Source: Acidobacteriota bacterium (GTDB lineage Bacteria > Acidobacteriota > Blastocatellia > RBC074). From it: DNA of 64,000 bases. Under the pieces are notes generated by a model. The model was not told where the DNA came from, ran no database searches, and was given only the letters and a program-made list of their open reading frames with translations. The translations under genes were made by a program, and so were the position numbers. Below are positions 20,862 through 31,073 of the stretch, in pieces. Each line of letters starts with the position of its first letter. The first letter of the stretch is position 1. The DNA lies in assembly GCA_018269055.1 (NCBI GenBank), contig JAFDVI010000009.1, positions 21,149 to 85,148 on the forward strand, in the 5' to 3' direction.

Positions 20862-22301
20862 CTACTTGCTCGCCGGTTGCGGCGGAGCCTGTTGTTGAGG
20901 TTGCGCCGATTGCTGAACTTGAGCCGGGGTTTCCTTCTTGCTCAACTTGTCTTCAATCAGCCGCCAGCCATCGTTGCCAAAAACGAAAACCATCAACGCC
21001 AGAATAATGACCAGTCCTACGCTTTGAATACGTTCCCGCAAACGCAGCGACATGGTCACCCCAACCAAACCCATCAGGAATTCAATGAAAATGGTGACAA
21101 TCATGCCACCATCCAGAACCGGAATCGGCAGCAGATTGAAAACTCCCAAGTTCAAACTGATCATGGCTGCCCAGGGGATCAACCCCGTCCAACCTTCACT
21201 TTCGACAACGCGTCCGGTTTCGCGCGCCATGCCAATCGGGCCGGAAACGGATTCGCGAACCGACCGATCGCCTGCAAAAATCTGCCGAAACGCAATGCCC
21301 GTAACCCGCAAAATTCGCCAGTTGTAGGCCCAACCGTATTGAAGAGCTTCGACAAAAGACGAAGTTTTTTGAGTCACCAATTCCGTTCGAATGCTGGTTG
21401 CGATTCCGAGCCGATATTCGCCGTCAATTTGAACAGGAGAGGCCTGCAAATCCAACGTTTGTTGCCCACGCGCAATTTTCAACGCGACCGGTTGGCCGTT
21501 GCTTTCGTTCAAGGCGTTTTTGAATTGGTGCCAGGAAGACAACGGTTGACCGTTAATTCCTATGATTTTGTCGTTAGCCTGAAGCCCCGCCAGCGCGGCG
21601 GGTTTTGCGGGGTCAACGCTATTGACGCCAATTTCCTTGATCGGAATCAACGATTGAAAACCGGCTTCGCCAATTTTGTTCCGTTCGATCTCTCTGACCA
21701 CCGGTGTCAATGTCAGGTGCAGAATCTGCCCATTTCGGTCAATCGTCATCGGAATTGGCTCTTCCGGCCGGACCTGAATTTCCAATCGCAAATCTTCCCA
21801 CGTCGGTTTTTTCAGGTCTTCAAAGGTCAGAATTTTATCGCCGGGCAGCAGTCCGGCTTTTTCCGCAGGAGAATTCTTTGCGACAAAGCCCACGACCGGT
21901 TGTTGCATTTGGTCGGCGCCCACCTTGAATCCGATCAAAATGGCGATGGTCGGAATTGCCAACGCAAACGCAATGTTAAAAGCCGGGCCAGCCAACGCGA
22001 CTAAAAACCGTTTCCATTTCGGTTGGGAATTGAATTCATCAACCGGCGCGTCGCTTTTGCCCTGCAACATTTCCAGGTTTTCACCCCGAAACCGGACATA
22101 TCCGCCCAGCGGAACCAGGCTCAAACGATAATCGGTGTCACCAATTTTGAATCCCCACAACCGTTTACCAAAGCCTACTGAAAAAACTTCAACGCCAATG
22201 CCTAACATCTTGGCGACAATGAAATGGCCGAATTCATGAATGACGACCAACACACACAACAAGACGACAAAGGGGATGACCGTATTCAGTAATAGTTGCA
22301 T
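20862..22301 (-). CDS. rseP: RIP metalloprotease, site-2 protease family
   Basis: Intramembrane zinc metalloprotease of 479 residues. HEFGH (22-26) in the first TM helix gives the two His ligands and the catalytic Glu. FNLLPIPVLDGG in a late TM helix gives the Asp ligand. Two PDZ-like segments lie between (around AGLLPGDKILTFEDLKKP and AGLQANDKIIGINGQPL). The family cleaves membrane-bound anti-sigma factors and signal-peptide remnants. The C-terminus has a Gln/Pro-rich tail of about 25 residues that the core does not need. The usual neighbours dxr and cdsA are missing; here it is the last gene after purN (197-nt gap) and before a terminator. Confidence 0.94.
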   Translation of the reverse strand: MQLLLNTVIPFVVLLCVLVVIHEFGHFIVAKMLGIGVEVFSVGFGKRLWGFKIGDTDYRLSLVPLGGYVRFRGENLEMLQGKSDAPVDEFNSQPKWKRFLVALAGPAFNIAFALAIPTIAILIGFKVGADQMQQPVVGFVAKNSPAEKAGLLPGDKILTFEDLKKPTWEDLRLEIQVRPEEPIPMTIDRNGQILHLTLTPVVREIERNKIGEAGFQSLIPIKEIGVNSVDPAKPAALAGLQANDKIIGINGQPLSSWHQFKNALNESNGQPVALKIARGQQTLDLQASPVQIDGEYRLGIATSIRTELVTQKTSSFVEALQYGWAYNWRILRVTGIAFRQIFAGDRSVRESVSGPIGMARETGRVVESEGWTGLIPWAAMISLNLGVFNLLPIPVLDGGMIVTIFIEFLMGLVGVTMSLRLRERIQSVGLVIILALMVFVFGNDGWRLIEDKLSKKETPAQVQQSAQPQQQAPPQPASK

Positions 22302-22498
22302 AACTCCTCACTCCTTCAATCACAGGCTGTTACCGCTTTGCCTGCCGCTCCAGCCCGAAAATAGCGGCTACGTTGTTCAAAATACCTTTTCCCACGTACC
22401 AGAGGGGGAGTCTATTTCAGCCCGGCAAGCGTGTCAAAGCTGCATTTACAACGTTTTACAACCCCAGCAATTGCTTTGGTTGGAAGAGTTGACGAGGA

Positions 22499-23101
22499 TC
22501 AAAGTTCGATGATTCGACGCTCTTCCAGGCGAAATTTTTCGGAAAGGATCAGGGCAACAGCTTCGGTGTAAGTTTTATGCTCTTCGGCAAGAATGCGTGC
22601 GGAAAGAGTTTCCACCGTGTCATCGGGGAAAACCGGGACAACGGATTGTTTGACGATGGGACCGTGATCCAAATCTTCGTCCACCAGATGCACCGTACAA
22701 CCGGTGAACTTCACGCCATACTCCAGCGCCTGCCGTTGCGCATCCAGCCCGGGAAAGGCCGGTAGAAGAGAAGGGTGAATGTTCAGAATACGATGCCCGA
22801 ATTCACGTATGAACCAAGGCGAGAGCAGTCGCATGTACCCGGCCAGACAAACCAGATCAACTCCGGCGTGGCGCAATTCCGCAGCCATCGCGCGGTCATG
22901 CTCTTCGCGCGTGCAGCCTTTGTGACTGTGAACAAATGTCGGAATGCTCATTTCGCGCGCGCGTTCCAACCCTGCCGCCGTTTCGATGTTGCTGATAACC
23001 AGGGCAATTTCGGCATTAGGGATATGGCCATCGCGCACGGCTTCAATCAATGCCAGCATGTTTGACCCGCGACCGGAGATCAAAATTCCAATACGTTTCA
23101 T
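22499..23101 (-). CDS. purN: phosphoribosylglycinamide formyltransferase
   Basis: GAR transformylase of 200 residues, third step of purine synthesis, using 10-formyltetrahydrofolate. Substrate loop SGRGSN (9-14). The catalytic triad aligns with E. coli as Asn107, His109 and Asp145 in LNIHPSLLPAFPG and DEDLDHGPI. The gene is downstream of res by 47 nt and belongs to the same minus-strand run as purF and purM, yet the type III restriction-modification genes and a peptidase stand between purM and purN. Confidence 0.96.
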   Translation of the reverse strand: MKRIGILISGRGSNMLALIEAVRDGHIPNAEIALVISNIETAAGLERAREMSIPTFVHSHKGCTREEHDRAMAAELRHAGVDLVCLAGYMRLLSPWFIREFGHRILNIHPSLLPAFPGLDAQRQALEYGVKFTGCTVHLVDEDLDHGPIVKQSVVPVFPDDTVETLSARILAEEHKTYTEAVALILSEKFRLEERRIIEL

Positions 23102-23148
23102 AACGACTTCTGTGCCTCACCTAACGGAGTTGGGCAAGCAATTCCTAT

Positions 23149-25710
23149 TCACTGCAAAGCAATTGGTTCATTCAGCCGTTTCTTCAATTCATCACGCCAC
23201 GTATGGTCTTTGTATTCGCCTTCGTCAATGACGTAAACGCGGAAGCGGTGATCTGAAAACTCTTCCGCCAGCTTCTGCCAAGTGACCTGATGGCCAACTT
23301 TGTTAAAGAACTCAGCCAAGGAGCGTTTGTAATTTGTATCCTCGCTTCCTTTTAACTGCTTGCCCTTGCTTTCCAACACCAGCACAGAAGCAACAGGTTT
23401 CTTATTGCCGTTTTCTTTCTTGCCCTCCTGAACCACGAAATCAGGATAGACGCGATTGCGACGGTAACCTTGAATGTAAAAGTTATCCTTGCCAATCAAG
23501 TTGCGATACCACCAAAGCACTTTCGGTTCGCGGTCAAGGCAGAACGCGACCGCCTTTTCCAATTCGTTGAGCGTATCCGGCACAATGTCAAACAATGATT
23601 GTTGTATTTGCTCGCCATTGTCGTGCGTTAACCGCCGCGTTGTTTTGATTTCGATTGCGGGCGGAATCTCGATGCGCGCTTCAACGCATTCCAGAGCAAA
23701 CGTCAGTCGTTTGGTATTGAATAAGTGATCAAATGCCGCATGCGTTTGACGGTCGGTTTCGCGTTCGATCAACCCGACCAGTTTTTCGCGCACGATGAAT
23801 TTGACGAGTCCCAATCGTCCCTGTAAGTCGGGATTGACGCGGTAAACTTCTTTCAGCGCCATTTCCACAATCACGCGCAATTGCTTGAAACTGTAATACT
23901 CAAACGGCAGAGCGGCGACCAGCCACGAGGCGACTTGCTCATCCGTTTCCAGAATCAATGTTTCCTGTTCGGTGACACGTTGTAAATCCTGATCCAAATC
24001 CAGCCGGTAAAACGAATCTTTCGCCCGTGCCAATGCTTCCGTCATATCCCAATCCACCGCAGCAAAGTCAAATTCATGAACTTTCACCTGACTGAGCAGG
24101 TGGCGGTAATAATCCAGCACTTCATAGCCTTTGCCATTTTTGACTGCGAAAAGCGGTAAGTAGACCTTGCCCTCGAATTTTTTGTAATAGCGGCGAAACT
24201 CTTCGCGCATTTTGGCTTCAAGTTTTTCACCTGCCTTGTTGCCTTCTTCCGTGCGATCTATGACGCTCATGGCGTCGCCTTCGTAACCTTCGCCTTCCAA
24301 TGCCTTTTTAACTTCTTTGGTAATGTCAGAAGCTCTACGTCGCAAACAAAAAATATAGCTTTGGTTCAGTTCCTCAGACGGCGTCTTGGTTTGGAAAGGC
24401 TGTCGCAAGACGCGCCCGACCAATTGCGTCATGCTTTGCTGGCTGCCGGTGTTGTTCAGGGAAACCAAAATGTAGGCGAAAGGGCAATCCCAACCTTCCT
24501 GCAAAGCCGCCTTGGTAATGATCCATTCGATGGGGCAACCTTCGTCCAGCAGGTCAATGCCTTCGATGTCGTCTTTCTCGGAAGATTTGATGGCAATGGC
24601 CGTTTCCGGCACGCCCAGCCGCTGCATTAAGTGTTCTTTGACATCTTCGCTATGGACAAGCTCGGCATCGCGCTGGTCTTTGCCTGTGCGTTCGACCTGC
24701 ACCAGCACAATCGGGCGGATGTTTTTGCCAGAAGTGCGGTAATGCTCCGCCGCCCGTTGCGCCAACTCCGCGCGTTTGTCGCGGGCTTGGGTCAGACAGT
24801 CCTGCCAGGATTTCTGGTTGGAGTTGGCAATGTTGATCGGCAGTTTGATCATCTGCTCGTCCAGCAACTCGCGGCCATTGACGCGCACCAGCACATTGGC
24901 TTCCTTATACGGCGTGGCTGAAAGTTCGACGACGATGCTGGCGTTGAAGCCTTCGATGGTTTCGCGCGCCAGTTTGCTGGTGGCTTTGTGCCCTTCGTCC
25001 AGAATGACCGGCGGTTCGTACAGCCGCACCAGATTGCCCAGCGAAGTTTTGACCAGATATTCGCCGCTGGCCGCGTCTTCCACCAGCATATCCAGATTGG
25101 GGATGCGCTCTTTCAACTTGCGGTGTTCATCAGGAGCATTTTCCGGCGGGAAGTGCTGAACAATGTTGCCGCCGCTGTCGCGGAAGAATTTCAGTTGGTC
25201 TTTGGTTTCGCGGTTGGTGCTGGCCAGTTTCAACAGCAGGATGTTCAGATTGTTGCGCATCTGTCCCGGCGTCAGGCGGAAGATTTCGTGCTTTTCCCAA
25301 ACTTCAATGCGGCGCGAAACTGCGTGTTCCAGCGAAGTGCGGTAAAAATCGCTGCGGTCGCGCAACCGGCGTAGTGTGTCTTTGTAAATCTGATCGCTGG
25401 GCACAACCCACAGCACCAAGCCCGCGCCGTTCCGCTCTTTCAAGATCGTCTTGTAAATCTGGCCGAGAATCTGCGTGGCCAGCAGTGTTTTGCCTCCACC
25501 CGTCGGCACACGGACGCAAAACGTCGGCAAGTCTTTGTTCAGCCCGTTGCGCCGCGCGCGGTATTGGCCGGGCAGAAAAAAATGCTTTTCCGCTTCTTCC
25601 CACGCCGCCAAACTGGCATACGGCATTCCCGCCGCCCGCTGCCCGGCGAGCGCGCTCAGGAAGATTCCGACTTCTTTCAGAACCCGTTTTTGGTAAAACT
25701 TCAGTTCCAT
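23149..25710 (-). CDS. res: type III restriction enzyme, Res subunit
   Basis: Helicase-nuclease subunit of 853 residues. Walker A VPTGGGKT (68-75), DEGH (238-241) and SATPY (264-268) define the SF2 ATPase. VGRVLRQPF lies in the second RecA lobe. Near the C-terminus YPDF (about 755-758) and LESKGK (about 779-784) form a PD-(D/E)XK nuclease core typical of type III Res. It acts only together with Mod. The start codon overlaps the mod stop as TAATG, which indicates translational coupling. Complete and undamaged as far as can be seen. Confidence 0.94.
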   Translation of the reverse strand: MELKFYQKRVLKEVGIFLSALAGQRAAGMPYASLAAWEEAEKHFFLPGQYRARRNGLNKDLPTFCVRVPTGGGKTLLATQILGQIYKTILKERNGAGLVLWVVPSDQIYKDTLRRLRDRSDFYRTSLEHAVSRRIEVWEKHEIFRLTPGQMRNNLNILLLKLASTNRETKDQLKFFRDSGGNIVQHFPPENAPDEHRKLKERIPNLDMLVEDAASGEYLVKTSLGNLVRLYEPPVILDEGHKATSKLARETIEGFNASIVVELSATPYKEANVLVRVNGRELLDEQMIKLPINIANSNQKSWQDCLTQARDKRAELAQRAAEHYRTSGKNIRPIVLVQVERTGKDQRDAELVHSEDVKEHLMQRLGVPETAIAIKSSEKDDIEGIDLLDEGCPIEWIITKAALQEGWDCPFAYILVSLNNTGSQQSMTQLVGRVLRQPFQTKTPSEELNQSYIFCLRRRASDITKEVKKALEGEGYEGDAMSVIDRTEEGNKAGEKLEAKMREEFRRYYKKFEGKVYLPLFAVKNGKGYEVLDYYRHLLSQVKVHEFDFAAVDWDMTEALARAKDSFYRLDLDQDLQRVTEQETLILETDEQVASWLVAALPFEYYSFKQLRVIVEMALKEVYRVNPDLQGRLGLVKFIVREKLVGLIERETDRQTHAAFDHLFNTKRLTFALECVEARIEIPPAIEIKTTRRLTHDNGEQIQQSLFDIVPDTLNELEKAVAFCLDREPKVLWWYRNLIGKDNFYIQGYRRNRVYPDFVVQEGKKENGNKKPVASVLVLESKGKQLKGSEDTNYKRSLAEFFNKVGHQVTWQKLAEEFSDHRFRVYVIDEGEYKDHTWRDELKKRLNEPIALQ

Positions 25711-27392
25711 TACTTCAGGTGAAAGGGAACCAGCATCGGCCTGACCTCTTTGCCGTGCTCAAATTCGTATTTCAACAAATCGTCCTGATGCAACCAGATT
25801 TTCTCGCAATACACCACCAGCTTGCGGTTTTTGTCTGCCGCGCCCACCTGCTTCAGCCAGGTCAGATCACAGGCTTGATCGTCCGTTTCGTTCGGCGTGT
25901 ACAGCAGATAATAACTCGCGCCGTTGTGCTCGCCGATTTTCCCGGTTTCGCGGTTAATGGCCTGCGGATCAAAATCGCGGCTCGTTTCGGTATAAAAGAC
26001 GTACTTGGCGACTTCTTCATACGTCGGCAGCCGGTCGCCCAAATCGCGGTACTCATTGAAGAGCGGCTCGCCCAGCCGCACGTAGCTGAACGATCCGCCC
26101 AAGCCTTCGACTTTCTGCTGCTTGCCGCCGTTGGTTTTGTACGAATAGCCTTTGATGACGCGACGCACCCGCTCGGCGGTGATTTTCTGGCAGATGTTGA
26201 AACCGTCTTTTTCATTCTCTTTGGTGTCAAACGGCATCTGCACAAGAACGAACTTACGGTCGCCGCCATCTTCTTGATTCAGTGACAAAACTGCGTGGCC
26301 GGTCGTTGCAGAACCGGCAAATGAATCAAGGATAATGTCATCGCCCTCCGTCACGAGTTCCAGCAGCTTTTTGATCAATCTGACAGGTTTTGGAAATTGC
26401 AGGGCCAATTTCCCATCAAAAACTTCTCGCAAATCGGAAGTTCCTTCTTGGGTGTAAATGCCGTCAATGATCGAAAACAGTTTTGCCCCACGCTCTTCTC
26501 CGTGCTCATCCTTCAAATATTGTTTGTAAGAAACTGAGACGCCCTGTTTAGTTTGCGTGAAAACAATCTCGTCATTTTCGAGTGCCTTCAGAGTTCGCTC
26601 TTGACTCCACCACCATTGCCGCTGAGGCCATACTTCACCACCTTCAGGCAGCAGGATGGGATAAACCAGATTCTTTCTTTCTCCCATACTTTTAGTGGCT
26701 TCAAGAGGTTTCAGCCTGTACGGCCCTCTGACATCCGATTTGGAATCTTGATACTTATAGTATCTTTCTACTGCATCCGGGTCCGGGCTTAATTCAAGCG
26801 CTTCTATTCGATTGATGTCTTTGGCGTAGCACAAAACATATTCGTGCAAAGTTACGATATGCCGTTCTTTCGCTCCCCCGCCATAGCTCTTTTTCCAAAT
26901 GAGTCGCTCAATCCTATTTTCAGCACCAAAAATTTCGTCGAGAAGAAAACACAAGCTGGCAATTTCATTGTCGTCAATCGAAATGAAAATCACACCGTCG
27001 TCTCGCAGTAATTCCCTTAATAGCTGCAAGCGCGGATACATCATGCAGCACCATTTGTCGTGGCGGGTGGCGTCTTCGCCTTCTTTGCCGACTGTCTGGC
27101 CGATCCATTCCTTAAACTGCGGCTGATTGAGTTTGTCGTTGTAGACCCAGCCTTCGTCGCCGGTGTTGTAGGGTGGGTCAATGTAAATGCATTTGATGCG
27201 TCCGGCGTGTGTGGGCAGCAGGGCTTTCAGAGCAAGCAGGTTGTCGCCTTCGATAATCAGATTGCCGTCTAAACTGGGCTTTTCGCCTTTGCCCAGCACC
27301 GAGAGTTTCGGATCGAATTCCAGCGTGTGATGCGGGACGACGTAATGATGGTTTTCGACGGCAGTCTTGCCTTTGAATTGGAGCACCGGCAT
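25710..27392 (-). CDS. mod: type III DNA-methyltransferase, Mod subunit
   Basis: Modification and specificity subunit of about 560 residues. DPPYNTGD (72-79) precedes FAGSATTGHAV (358-368), the order of a beta-class amino-methyltransferase as in EcoPI Mod (N6-adenine). The region between them (about 165-330, bases 26400-26900) is the expected target-recognition domain. It is visibly more AT-rich than the flanks, which suggests exchange of this domain by recombination. The start is set at MPVLQFKG (27392), 16 nt after the S9 peptidase stop; a longer frame to 27461 would overlap that gene. The recognition site cannot be predicted. Confidence 0.93.
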   Translation of the reverse strand: MPVLQFKGKTAVENHHYVVPHHTLEFDPKLSVLGKGEKPSLDGNLIIEGDNLLALKALLPTHAGRIKCIYIDPPYNTGDEGWVYNDKLNQPQFKEWIGQTVGKEGEDATRHDKWCCMMYPRLQLLRELLRDDGVIFISIDDNEIASLCFLLDEIFGAENRIERLIWKKSYGGGAKERHIVTLHEYVLCYAKDINRIEALELSPDPDAVERYYKYQDSKSDVRGPYRLKPLEATKSMGERKNLVYPILLPEGGEVWPQRQWWWSQERTLKALENDEIVFTQTKQGVSVSYKQYLKDEHGEERGAKLFSIIDGIYTQEGTSDLREVFDGKLALQFPKPVRLIKKLLELVTEGDDIILDSFAGSATTGHAVLSLNQEDGGDRKFVLVQMPFDTKENEKDGFNICQKITAERVRRVIKGYSYKTNGGKQQKVEGLGGSFSYVRLGEPLFNEYRDLGDRLPTYEEVAKYVFYTETSRDFDPQAINRETGKIGEHNGASYYLLYTPNETDDQACDLTWLKQVGAADKNRKLVVYCEKIWLHQDDLLKYEFEHGKEVRPMLVPFHLK

Positions 27393-27408
27393 TGGTCTAA
27401 ATCCTTTG

Positions 27409-30012
27409 TCAATTGCGCGATGGATTGCGTTTTGAGCTGACAGGCGTCGGTGGCGTAGCAACAGGTTTCAAGTTGGCTTCAAACAGTTTCAGGATGCGTT
27501 TGTATTCGTCCGCCCAGCTTGTCGGTTGGACGAAGCCGTGATCTTCGACCGGGTACATTGCCAGTTCCCAGTTGTCCTTGCGCAATTCGATCAGCCGCTG
27601 CGCCAACCGCACCGAATCCTGAAAGTTGACGTTGACATCCACCACGCCGTGGCAAATCAGCAACGCGCCTTTCAGTCCGTTGGCGAAGTAGATCGGCGAG
27701 CTTTGTTTGTAAGCTTCAACGTCGTGTTGCGGTTCGTTCAGGATGTTCGCCGTGTAACCGTGATTGTAATGCGCCCAATCCGTGACCGGGCGCAATGCCG
27801 CGCCTGCCGCGAACACGTCGGCTTCGGTGAACATCGCCATCAGGGTGATGAATCCGCCGTAACTGCCGCCGTAAAGCCCGATCCGTTTGGGATCAACGCC
27901 GTATTCACGTACCAGCCACTTGGCCGCGTCAACGTGATCGGTTAAATCTTTGCCGCCCATGTGCCGGTAAATGCCTGTTCGCCAATCGCGCCCGTATCCG
28001 GCGGAACCGCGATAATCCACGTCCATCACCAGATAACCGCGCTCGACCAACAGATGATGGAACATATATTCGCGGAAATAGCTGCTCCACCATTTGTGAA
28101 CGTTTTGCAGGTAACCGGCTCCATGAACGAAAAAGACCGCCGGGCCGCCCGGTTTCCAGTTCGCCGGTTTATACAATCGCGCAGGAACTTCCACGCCATC
28201 GCGCGCTTTGAACGTGACGATTGGCGGATCAACCCAGTTGTAGCTCAGCCATTCTTCGGTCGGCGATGTTGTGACCTGCTTGATTTCATTTGCCGAAGCG
28301 TTTGGTTTGTTCGGCGCCAGGTAAAGCTCCGGTGGGCGATTGCTGTACGAACGAATGATTGCCAGCGTCGTTTCGTCGGGCGAAATTGTCGCGTCGTTGT
28401 TGCCCGCCATGGTTGTGATGCGCGTGCGTTCGCCGCCGGTCACAGGCATCGAATACAAATGACGCTCGAACGGACTGCCTTCGCTGGAGGTGAAATAGAA
28501 TTTGGTTTTGTCCTGCGACAAACGAACGTCGGAAACTTCAAACTTGCCGGAGGTGAGTTGTTTCGGCTCGCCACCATCAATCGAAACCGTGTACAGATGC
28601 GACCAACCGTCGCGTTCTGACCCGAAGTAAATCGTTTTGTTGTCCGGCAACCAGCCCAGCGCGAACGAAGCGGGGCCGCCAACCCAGGCTTCATCGTGCA
28701 AATGATCCAGCACCTTGGTTTTGCCCGTGGCCGGATCAACCAGCAAAATCCAGCGGTCTTTGTTGTCTGCTGCGCGTGCTAAAGCGACTGCGTGCTGGCT
28801 GTCTTCAGCCCATTGCGCGCTGCCGAGTTGCACATCGCGTTCGCGCTCCTGTGGTCGCCGACCTTGACCTTGCGCCTGATTCGACTGAGACGCCGCCGGA
28901 CCGTTCTGGCGGCCAGCTTCTGAAGCCGGAGATGCCGTTGGCGCAGCCGGTTGCTTTTGTCCGTGATCCACCCAATTTACGTCGCCGGTTTTGACCGACA
29001 GGATCGCCAAACGAGCGCGGCTTTGCGCATCGCCGACTTTGCTGCGTCCCGGAATGTCTTCGGTATACCCGGAATCGCTGACGTAGTTCGGAACGATGGT
29101 GTTCTTCGCGCCCGTTGCCGGTTGAAAGACGGTGGCGATGACATAGTTGCCGTCCGGTGAAAGGTTCAGATTGCCAACCGATTGCCCGGCGGGCGGCGAA
29201 AACGATTTACGGGTTTCGCGTTGTTTGCGTTTAGCCTCTTGGTCTTCACGGTTTTTGACACGCTCGCTGACGGCTTCAATCAATTCGCGCTCTTCTTTTT
29301 TGACGAATTCCTGGCTGTTGTTTCCGCTTTGCTGCTGCGCTTGGCTGGTTTGAACAGTTTGTGCGCCAGCATTGCCACCGCCGAATCCGCCTCCGCGTCC
29401 ACCACCAAATCCGCCGCCGCCAAAACCACGCTGTGCCGCAGCCGGTTCGGGCGCGGTTCCGCCACCTGTGCGAATGTCGGTCAACTGCACCAGCGAGCCG
29501 CCATCCAGCGCCATTGAATACAAATTGTTCTGCCGCGTGAAATAAATGTGCTTTTGATCGCCCGTAAAGCGGGGACTGTTTTCGCCTTCGACAGTCGAAA
29601 TAATCTGATGGCGCTCGTTCTTGGCGTGATCGTAAACGTAAATGTCGCCGTCTTCGGCAAACACGCTCAGCTTTTTGTCTTTTGACAATTCGCCCAAAAC
29701 CGGCGGAGCCTGCCTGGCTTCGTCTTCCGTCAGTTTGCGCAATCCGCTACCGTCGCGGTTAGCGACGTACAAATCCATTTCCTTCAGTCGAGGCTCACCT
29801 GCGCGCTTCCAGCGGAAATACACGCGCTGGCTGTCCTGCGACCAAAACACGCGCGAAGGCTCGTAGCCGACCAAATCCGGGCCGCGCATAATGCTGTCCA
29901 CGGTCAACTCAAATTTCTTCGACTGAGCTTGTTGGGCCTGGCGGGGAAAAGGTAATAGCAATGCAAAAACGCAAAGCACAGAAAGCGAAATGCGAGAAAC
30001 TAATTTCTTCAT
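27409..30012 (-). CDS. secreted S9-family prolyl oligopeptidase
   Basis: Serine peptidase of 867 residues with an N-terminal signal peptide (cleavage near RQAQQAQ). A WD40-like beta-propeller (about 50-590) precedes an alpha/beta-hydrolase domain. The catalytic residues read as Ser717 in GGSYGGF, Asp792 in HGVVDVNV and His825 in VEDHGF. It likely releases dipeptides or small peptides in the periplasm. Within the propeller, residues 183-216 form a glycine-rich low-complexity insert (RGFGGGGFGGGRGGGFGGG) followed by Gln-rich sequence, a disordered loop not required by the fold. It lies 23 nt after purM, with which it has no obvious metabolic link. Confidence 0.92.
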   Translation of the reverse strand: MKKLVSRISLSVLCVFALLLPFPRQAQQAQSKKFELTVDSIMRGPDLVGYEPSRVFWSQDSQRVYFRWKRAGEPRLKEMDLYVANRDGSGLRKLTEDEARQAPPVLGELSKDKKLSVFAEDGDIYVYDHAKNERHQIISTVEGENSPRFTGDQKHIYFTRQNNLYSMALDGGSLVQLTDIRTGGGTAPEPAAAQRGFGGGGFGGGRGGGFGGGNAGAQTVQTSQAQQQSGNNSQEFVKKEERELIEAVSERVKNREDQEAKRKQRETRKSFSPPAGQSVGNLNLSPDGNYVIATVFQPATGAKNTIVPNYVSDSGYTEDIPGRSKVGDAQSRARLAILSVKTGDVNWVDHGQKQPAAPTASPASEAGRQNGPAASQSNQAQGQGRRPQERERDVQLGSAQWAEDSQHAVALARAADNKDRWILLVDPATGKTKVLDHLHDEAWVGGPASFALGWLPDNKTIYFGSERDGWSHLYTVSIDGGEPKQLTSGKFEVSDVRLSQDKTKFYFTSSEGSPFERHLYSMPVTGGERTRITTMAGNNDATISPDETTLAIIRSYSNRPPELYLAPNKPNASANEIKQVTTSPTEEWLSYNWVDPPIVTFKARDGVEVPARLYKPANWKPGGPAVFFVHGAGYLQNVHKWWSSYFREYMFHHLLVERGYLVMDVDYRGSAGYGRDWRTGIYRHMGGKDLTDHVDAAKWLVREYGVDPKRIGLYGGSYGGFITLMAMFTEADVFAAGAALRPVTDWAHYNHGYTANILNEPQHDVEAYKQSSPIYFANGLKGALLICHGVVDVNVNFQDSVRLAQRLIELRKDNWELAMYPVEDHGFVQPTSWADEYKRILKLFEANLKPVATPPTPVSSKRNPSRN

Positions 30013-30035
30013 GACTTTAACTTTGGTTAAGAGAG

Positions 30036-31073
30036 TTATACGAATCGGACTTTGCTTTCACCATCCACGACTTCGCCAAGAATGTAATGCGGTTGGCGGG
30101 CGACATTGAACTGATCCTGGACGAATTGCAGGAATTGCGGGCTGGTGATGACGACCATGCCGATGCCCATGTTAAATGTGCGCAGCATGTCTTCGCGCGG
30201 GACGTTGCCAAGTTTTTGCATCAAATCGTAAACCGGCAGCACGGGCCAACTGCCTTCTTTGATGGCGACGTCAACATTGCGCGGCAAAATGCGCGGGATG
30301 TTTTCAACCAAACCTCCGCCGGTGATGTGCGCCAAGCCTTTGATGACACCTTCGTGTTCGATCAGGCGTTGCAGCGAGGGCAGGTAGTTTTTGTGCGGCT
30401 TGAGTAATTCCTGGCCAACGGTGCAGCCGAGTTCCGGCACATGCTGGTCAAGCTGGTAACCTCCGGCGTCAAACAAAATCTTGCGCGCCAAACTGTAGCC
30501 GTTCGTGTGCAATCCAATCGAAGGCAAACCAATCACCACATCTCCGGTGGTGATGCGGCTGCCGTTGATGACTTTCTTTTTGTCCACCACGCCGACAATG
30601 AATCCGGCAATGTCGTATTCTCCGTCTTGATAAAACTCCGGCATTTCGGCGGTTTCGCCGCCGAGCAAGGCGCATTCGCCTTCGCGGCATCCGCGCACCA
30701 AACCTTCGACCAGTTTTTCAATCACGTCGGGATACAGTTTGCCGACGGCGATGTAATCCAGAAAAAAGAGTGGGCGTGCGCCCTGCACCAAAATGTCGTT
30801 GATGCAGTGCGAGACCAGATCGTACCCAACGGTATCGTGAATGCCTGCGGCAAAGGCGATTTTCAGCTTCGTGCCAACGCCGTCGCAGCTTGCGACCAGC
30901 ACAGGTTCGCGAATGTCATTGAACAGGCCGCTGAACATGCCTCCGAAGCTGCCGATTTCCGACATGACGTTCTCGTTAAAAGTCGAGCGCGCCATCTTTT
31001 TAATGCGTGCAGTTGCCTGATTGGCGGCGTCAATATCCACGCCAGCGTCTTTGTAAGTGATTGAATGATTCAT
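30036..31073 (-). CDS. purM: phosphoribosylformylglycinamidine cyclo-ligase
   Basis: AIR synthetase of 345 residues, fifth step of purine synthesis, in the cytoplasm. The start ITYKDAGVDIDAANQA is characteristic. The glycine-rich ATP-binding region GSFGGMF and the conserved DGVGTKLKIA, GGETAEMP and HITGGGLVENIPR are all present. Length is normal. The start codon overlaps the DUF3006 stop by 4 nt (ATGA), so translation is probably coupled to the upstream genes. Confidence 0.96.
   Translation of the reverse strand: MNHSITYKDAGVDIDAANQATARIKKMARSTFNENVMSEIGSFGGMFSGLFNDIREPVLVASCDGVGTKLKIAFAAGIHDTVGYDLVSHCINDILVQGARPLFFLDYIAVGKLYPDVIEKLVEGLVRGCREGECALLGGETAEMPEFYQDGEYDIAGFIVGVVDKKKVINGSRITTGDVVIGLPSIGLHTNGYSLARKILFDAGGYQLDQHVPELGCTVGQELLKPHKNYLPSLQRLIEHEGVIKGLAHITGGGLVENIPRILPRNVDVAIKEGSWPVLPVYDLMQKLGNVPREDMLRTFNMGIGMVVITSPQFLQFVQDQFNVARQPHYILGEVVDGESKVRFV

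Noticed and set aside
22499..27461. Search for mobile-element borders around the restriction-modification genes
   Set aside because: No terminal repeats, integrase, transposase or target-site duplication could be seen; the insertion idea rests on gene order only.
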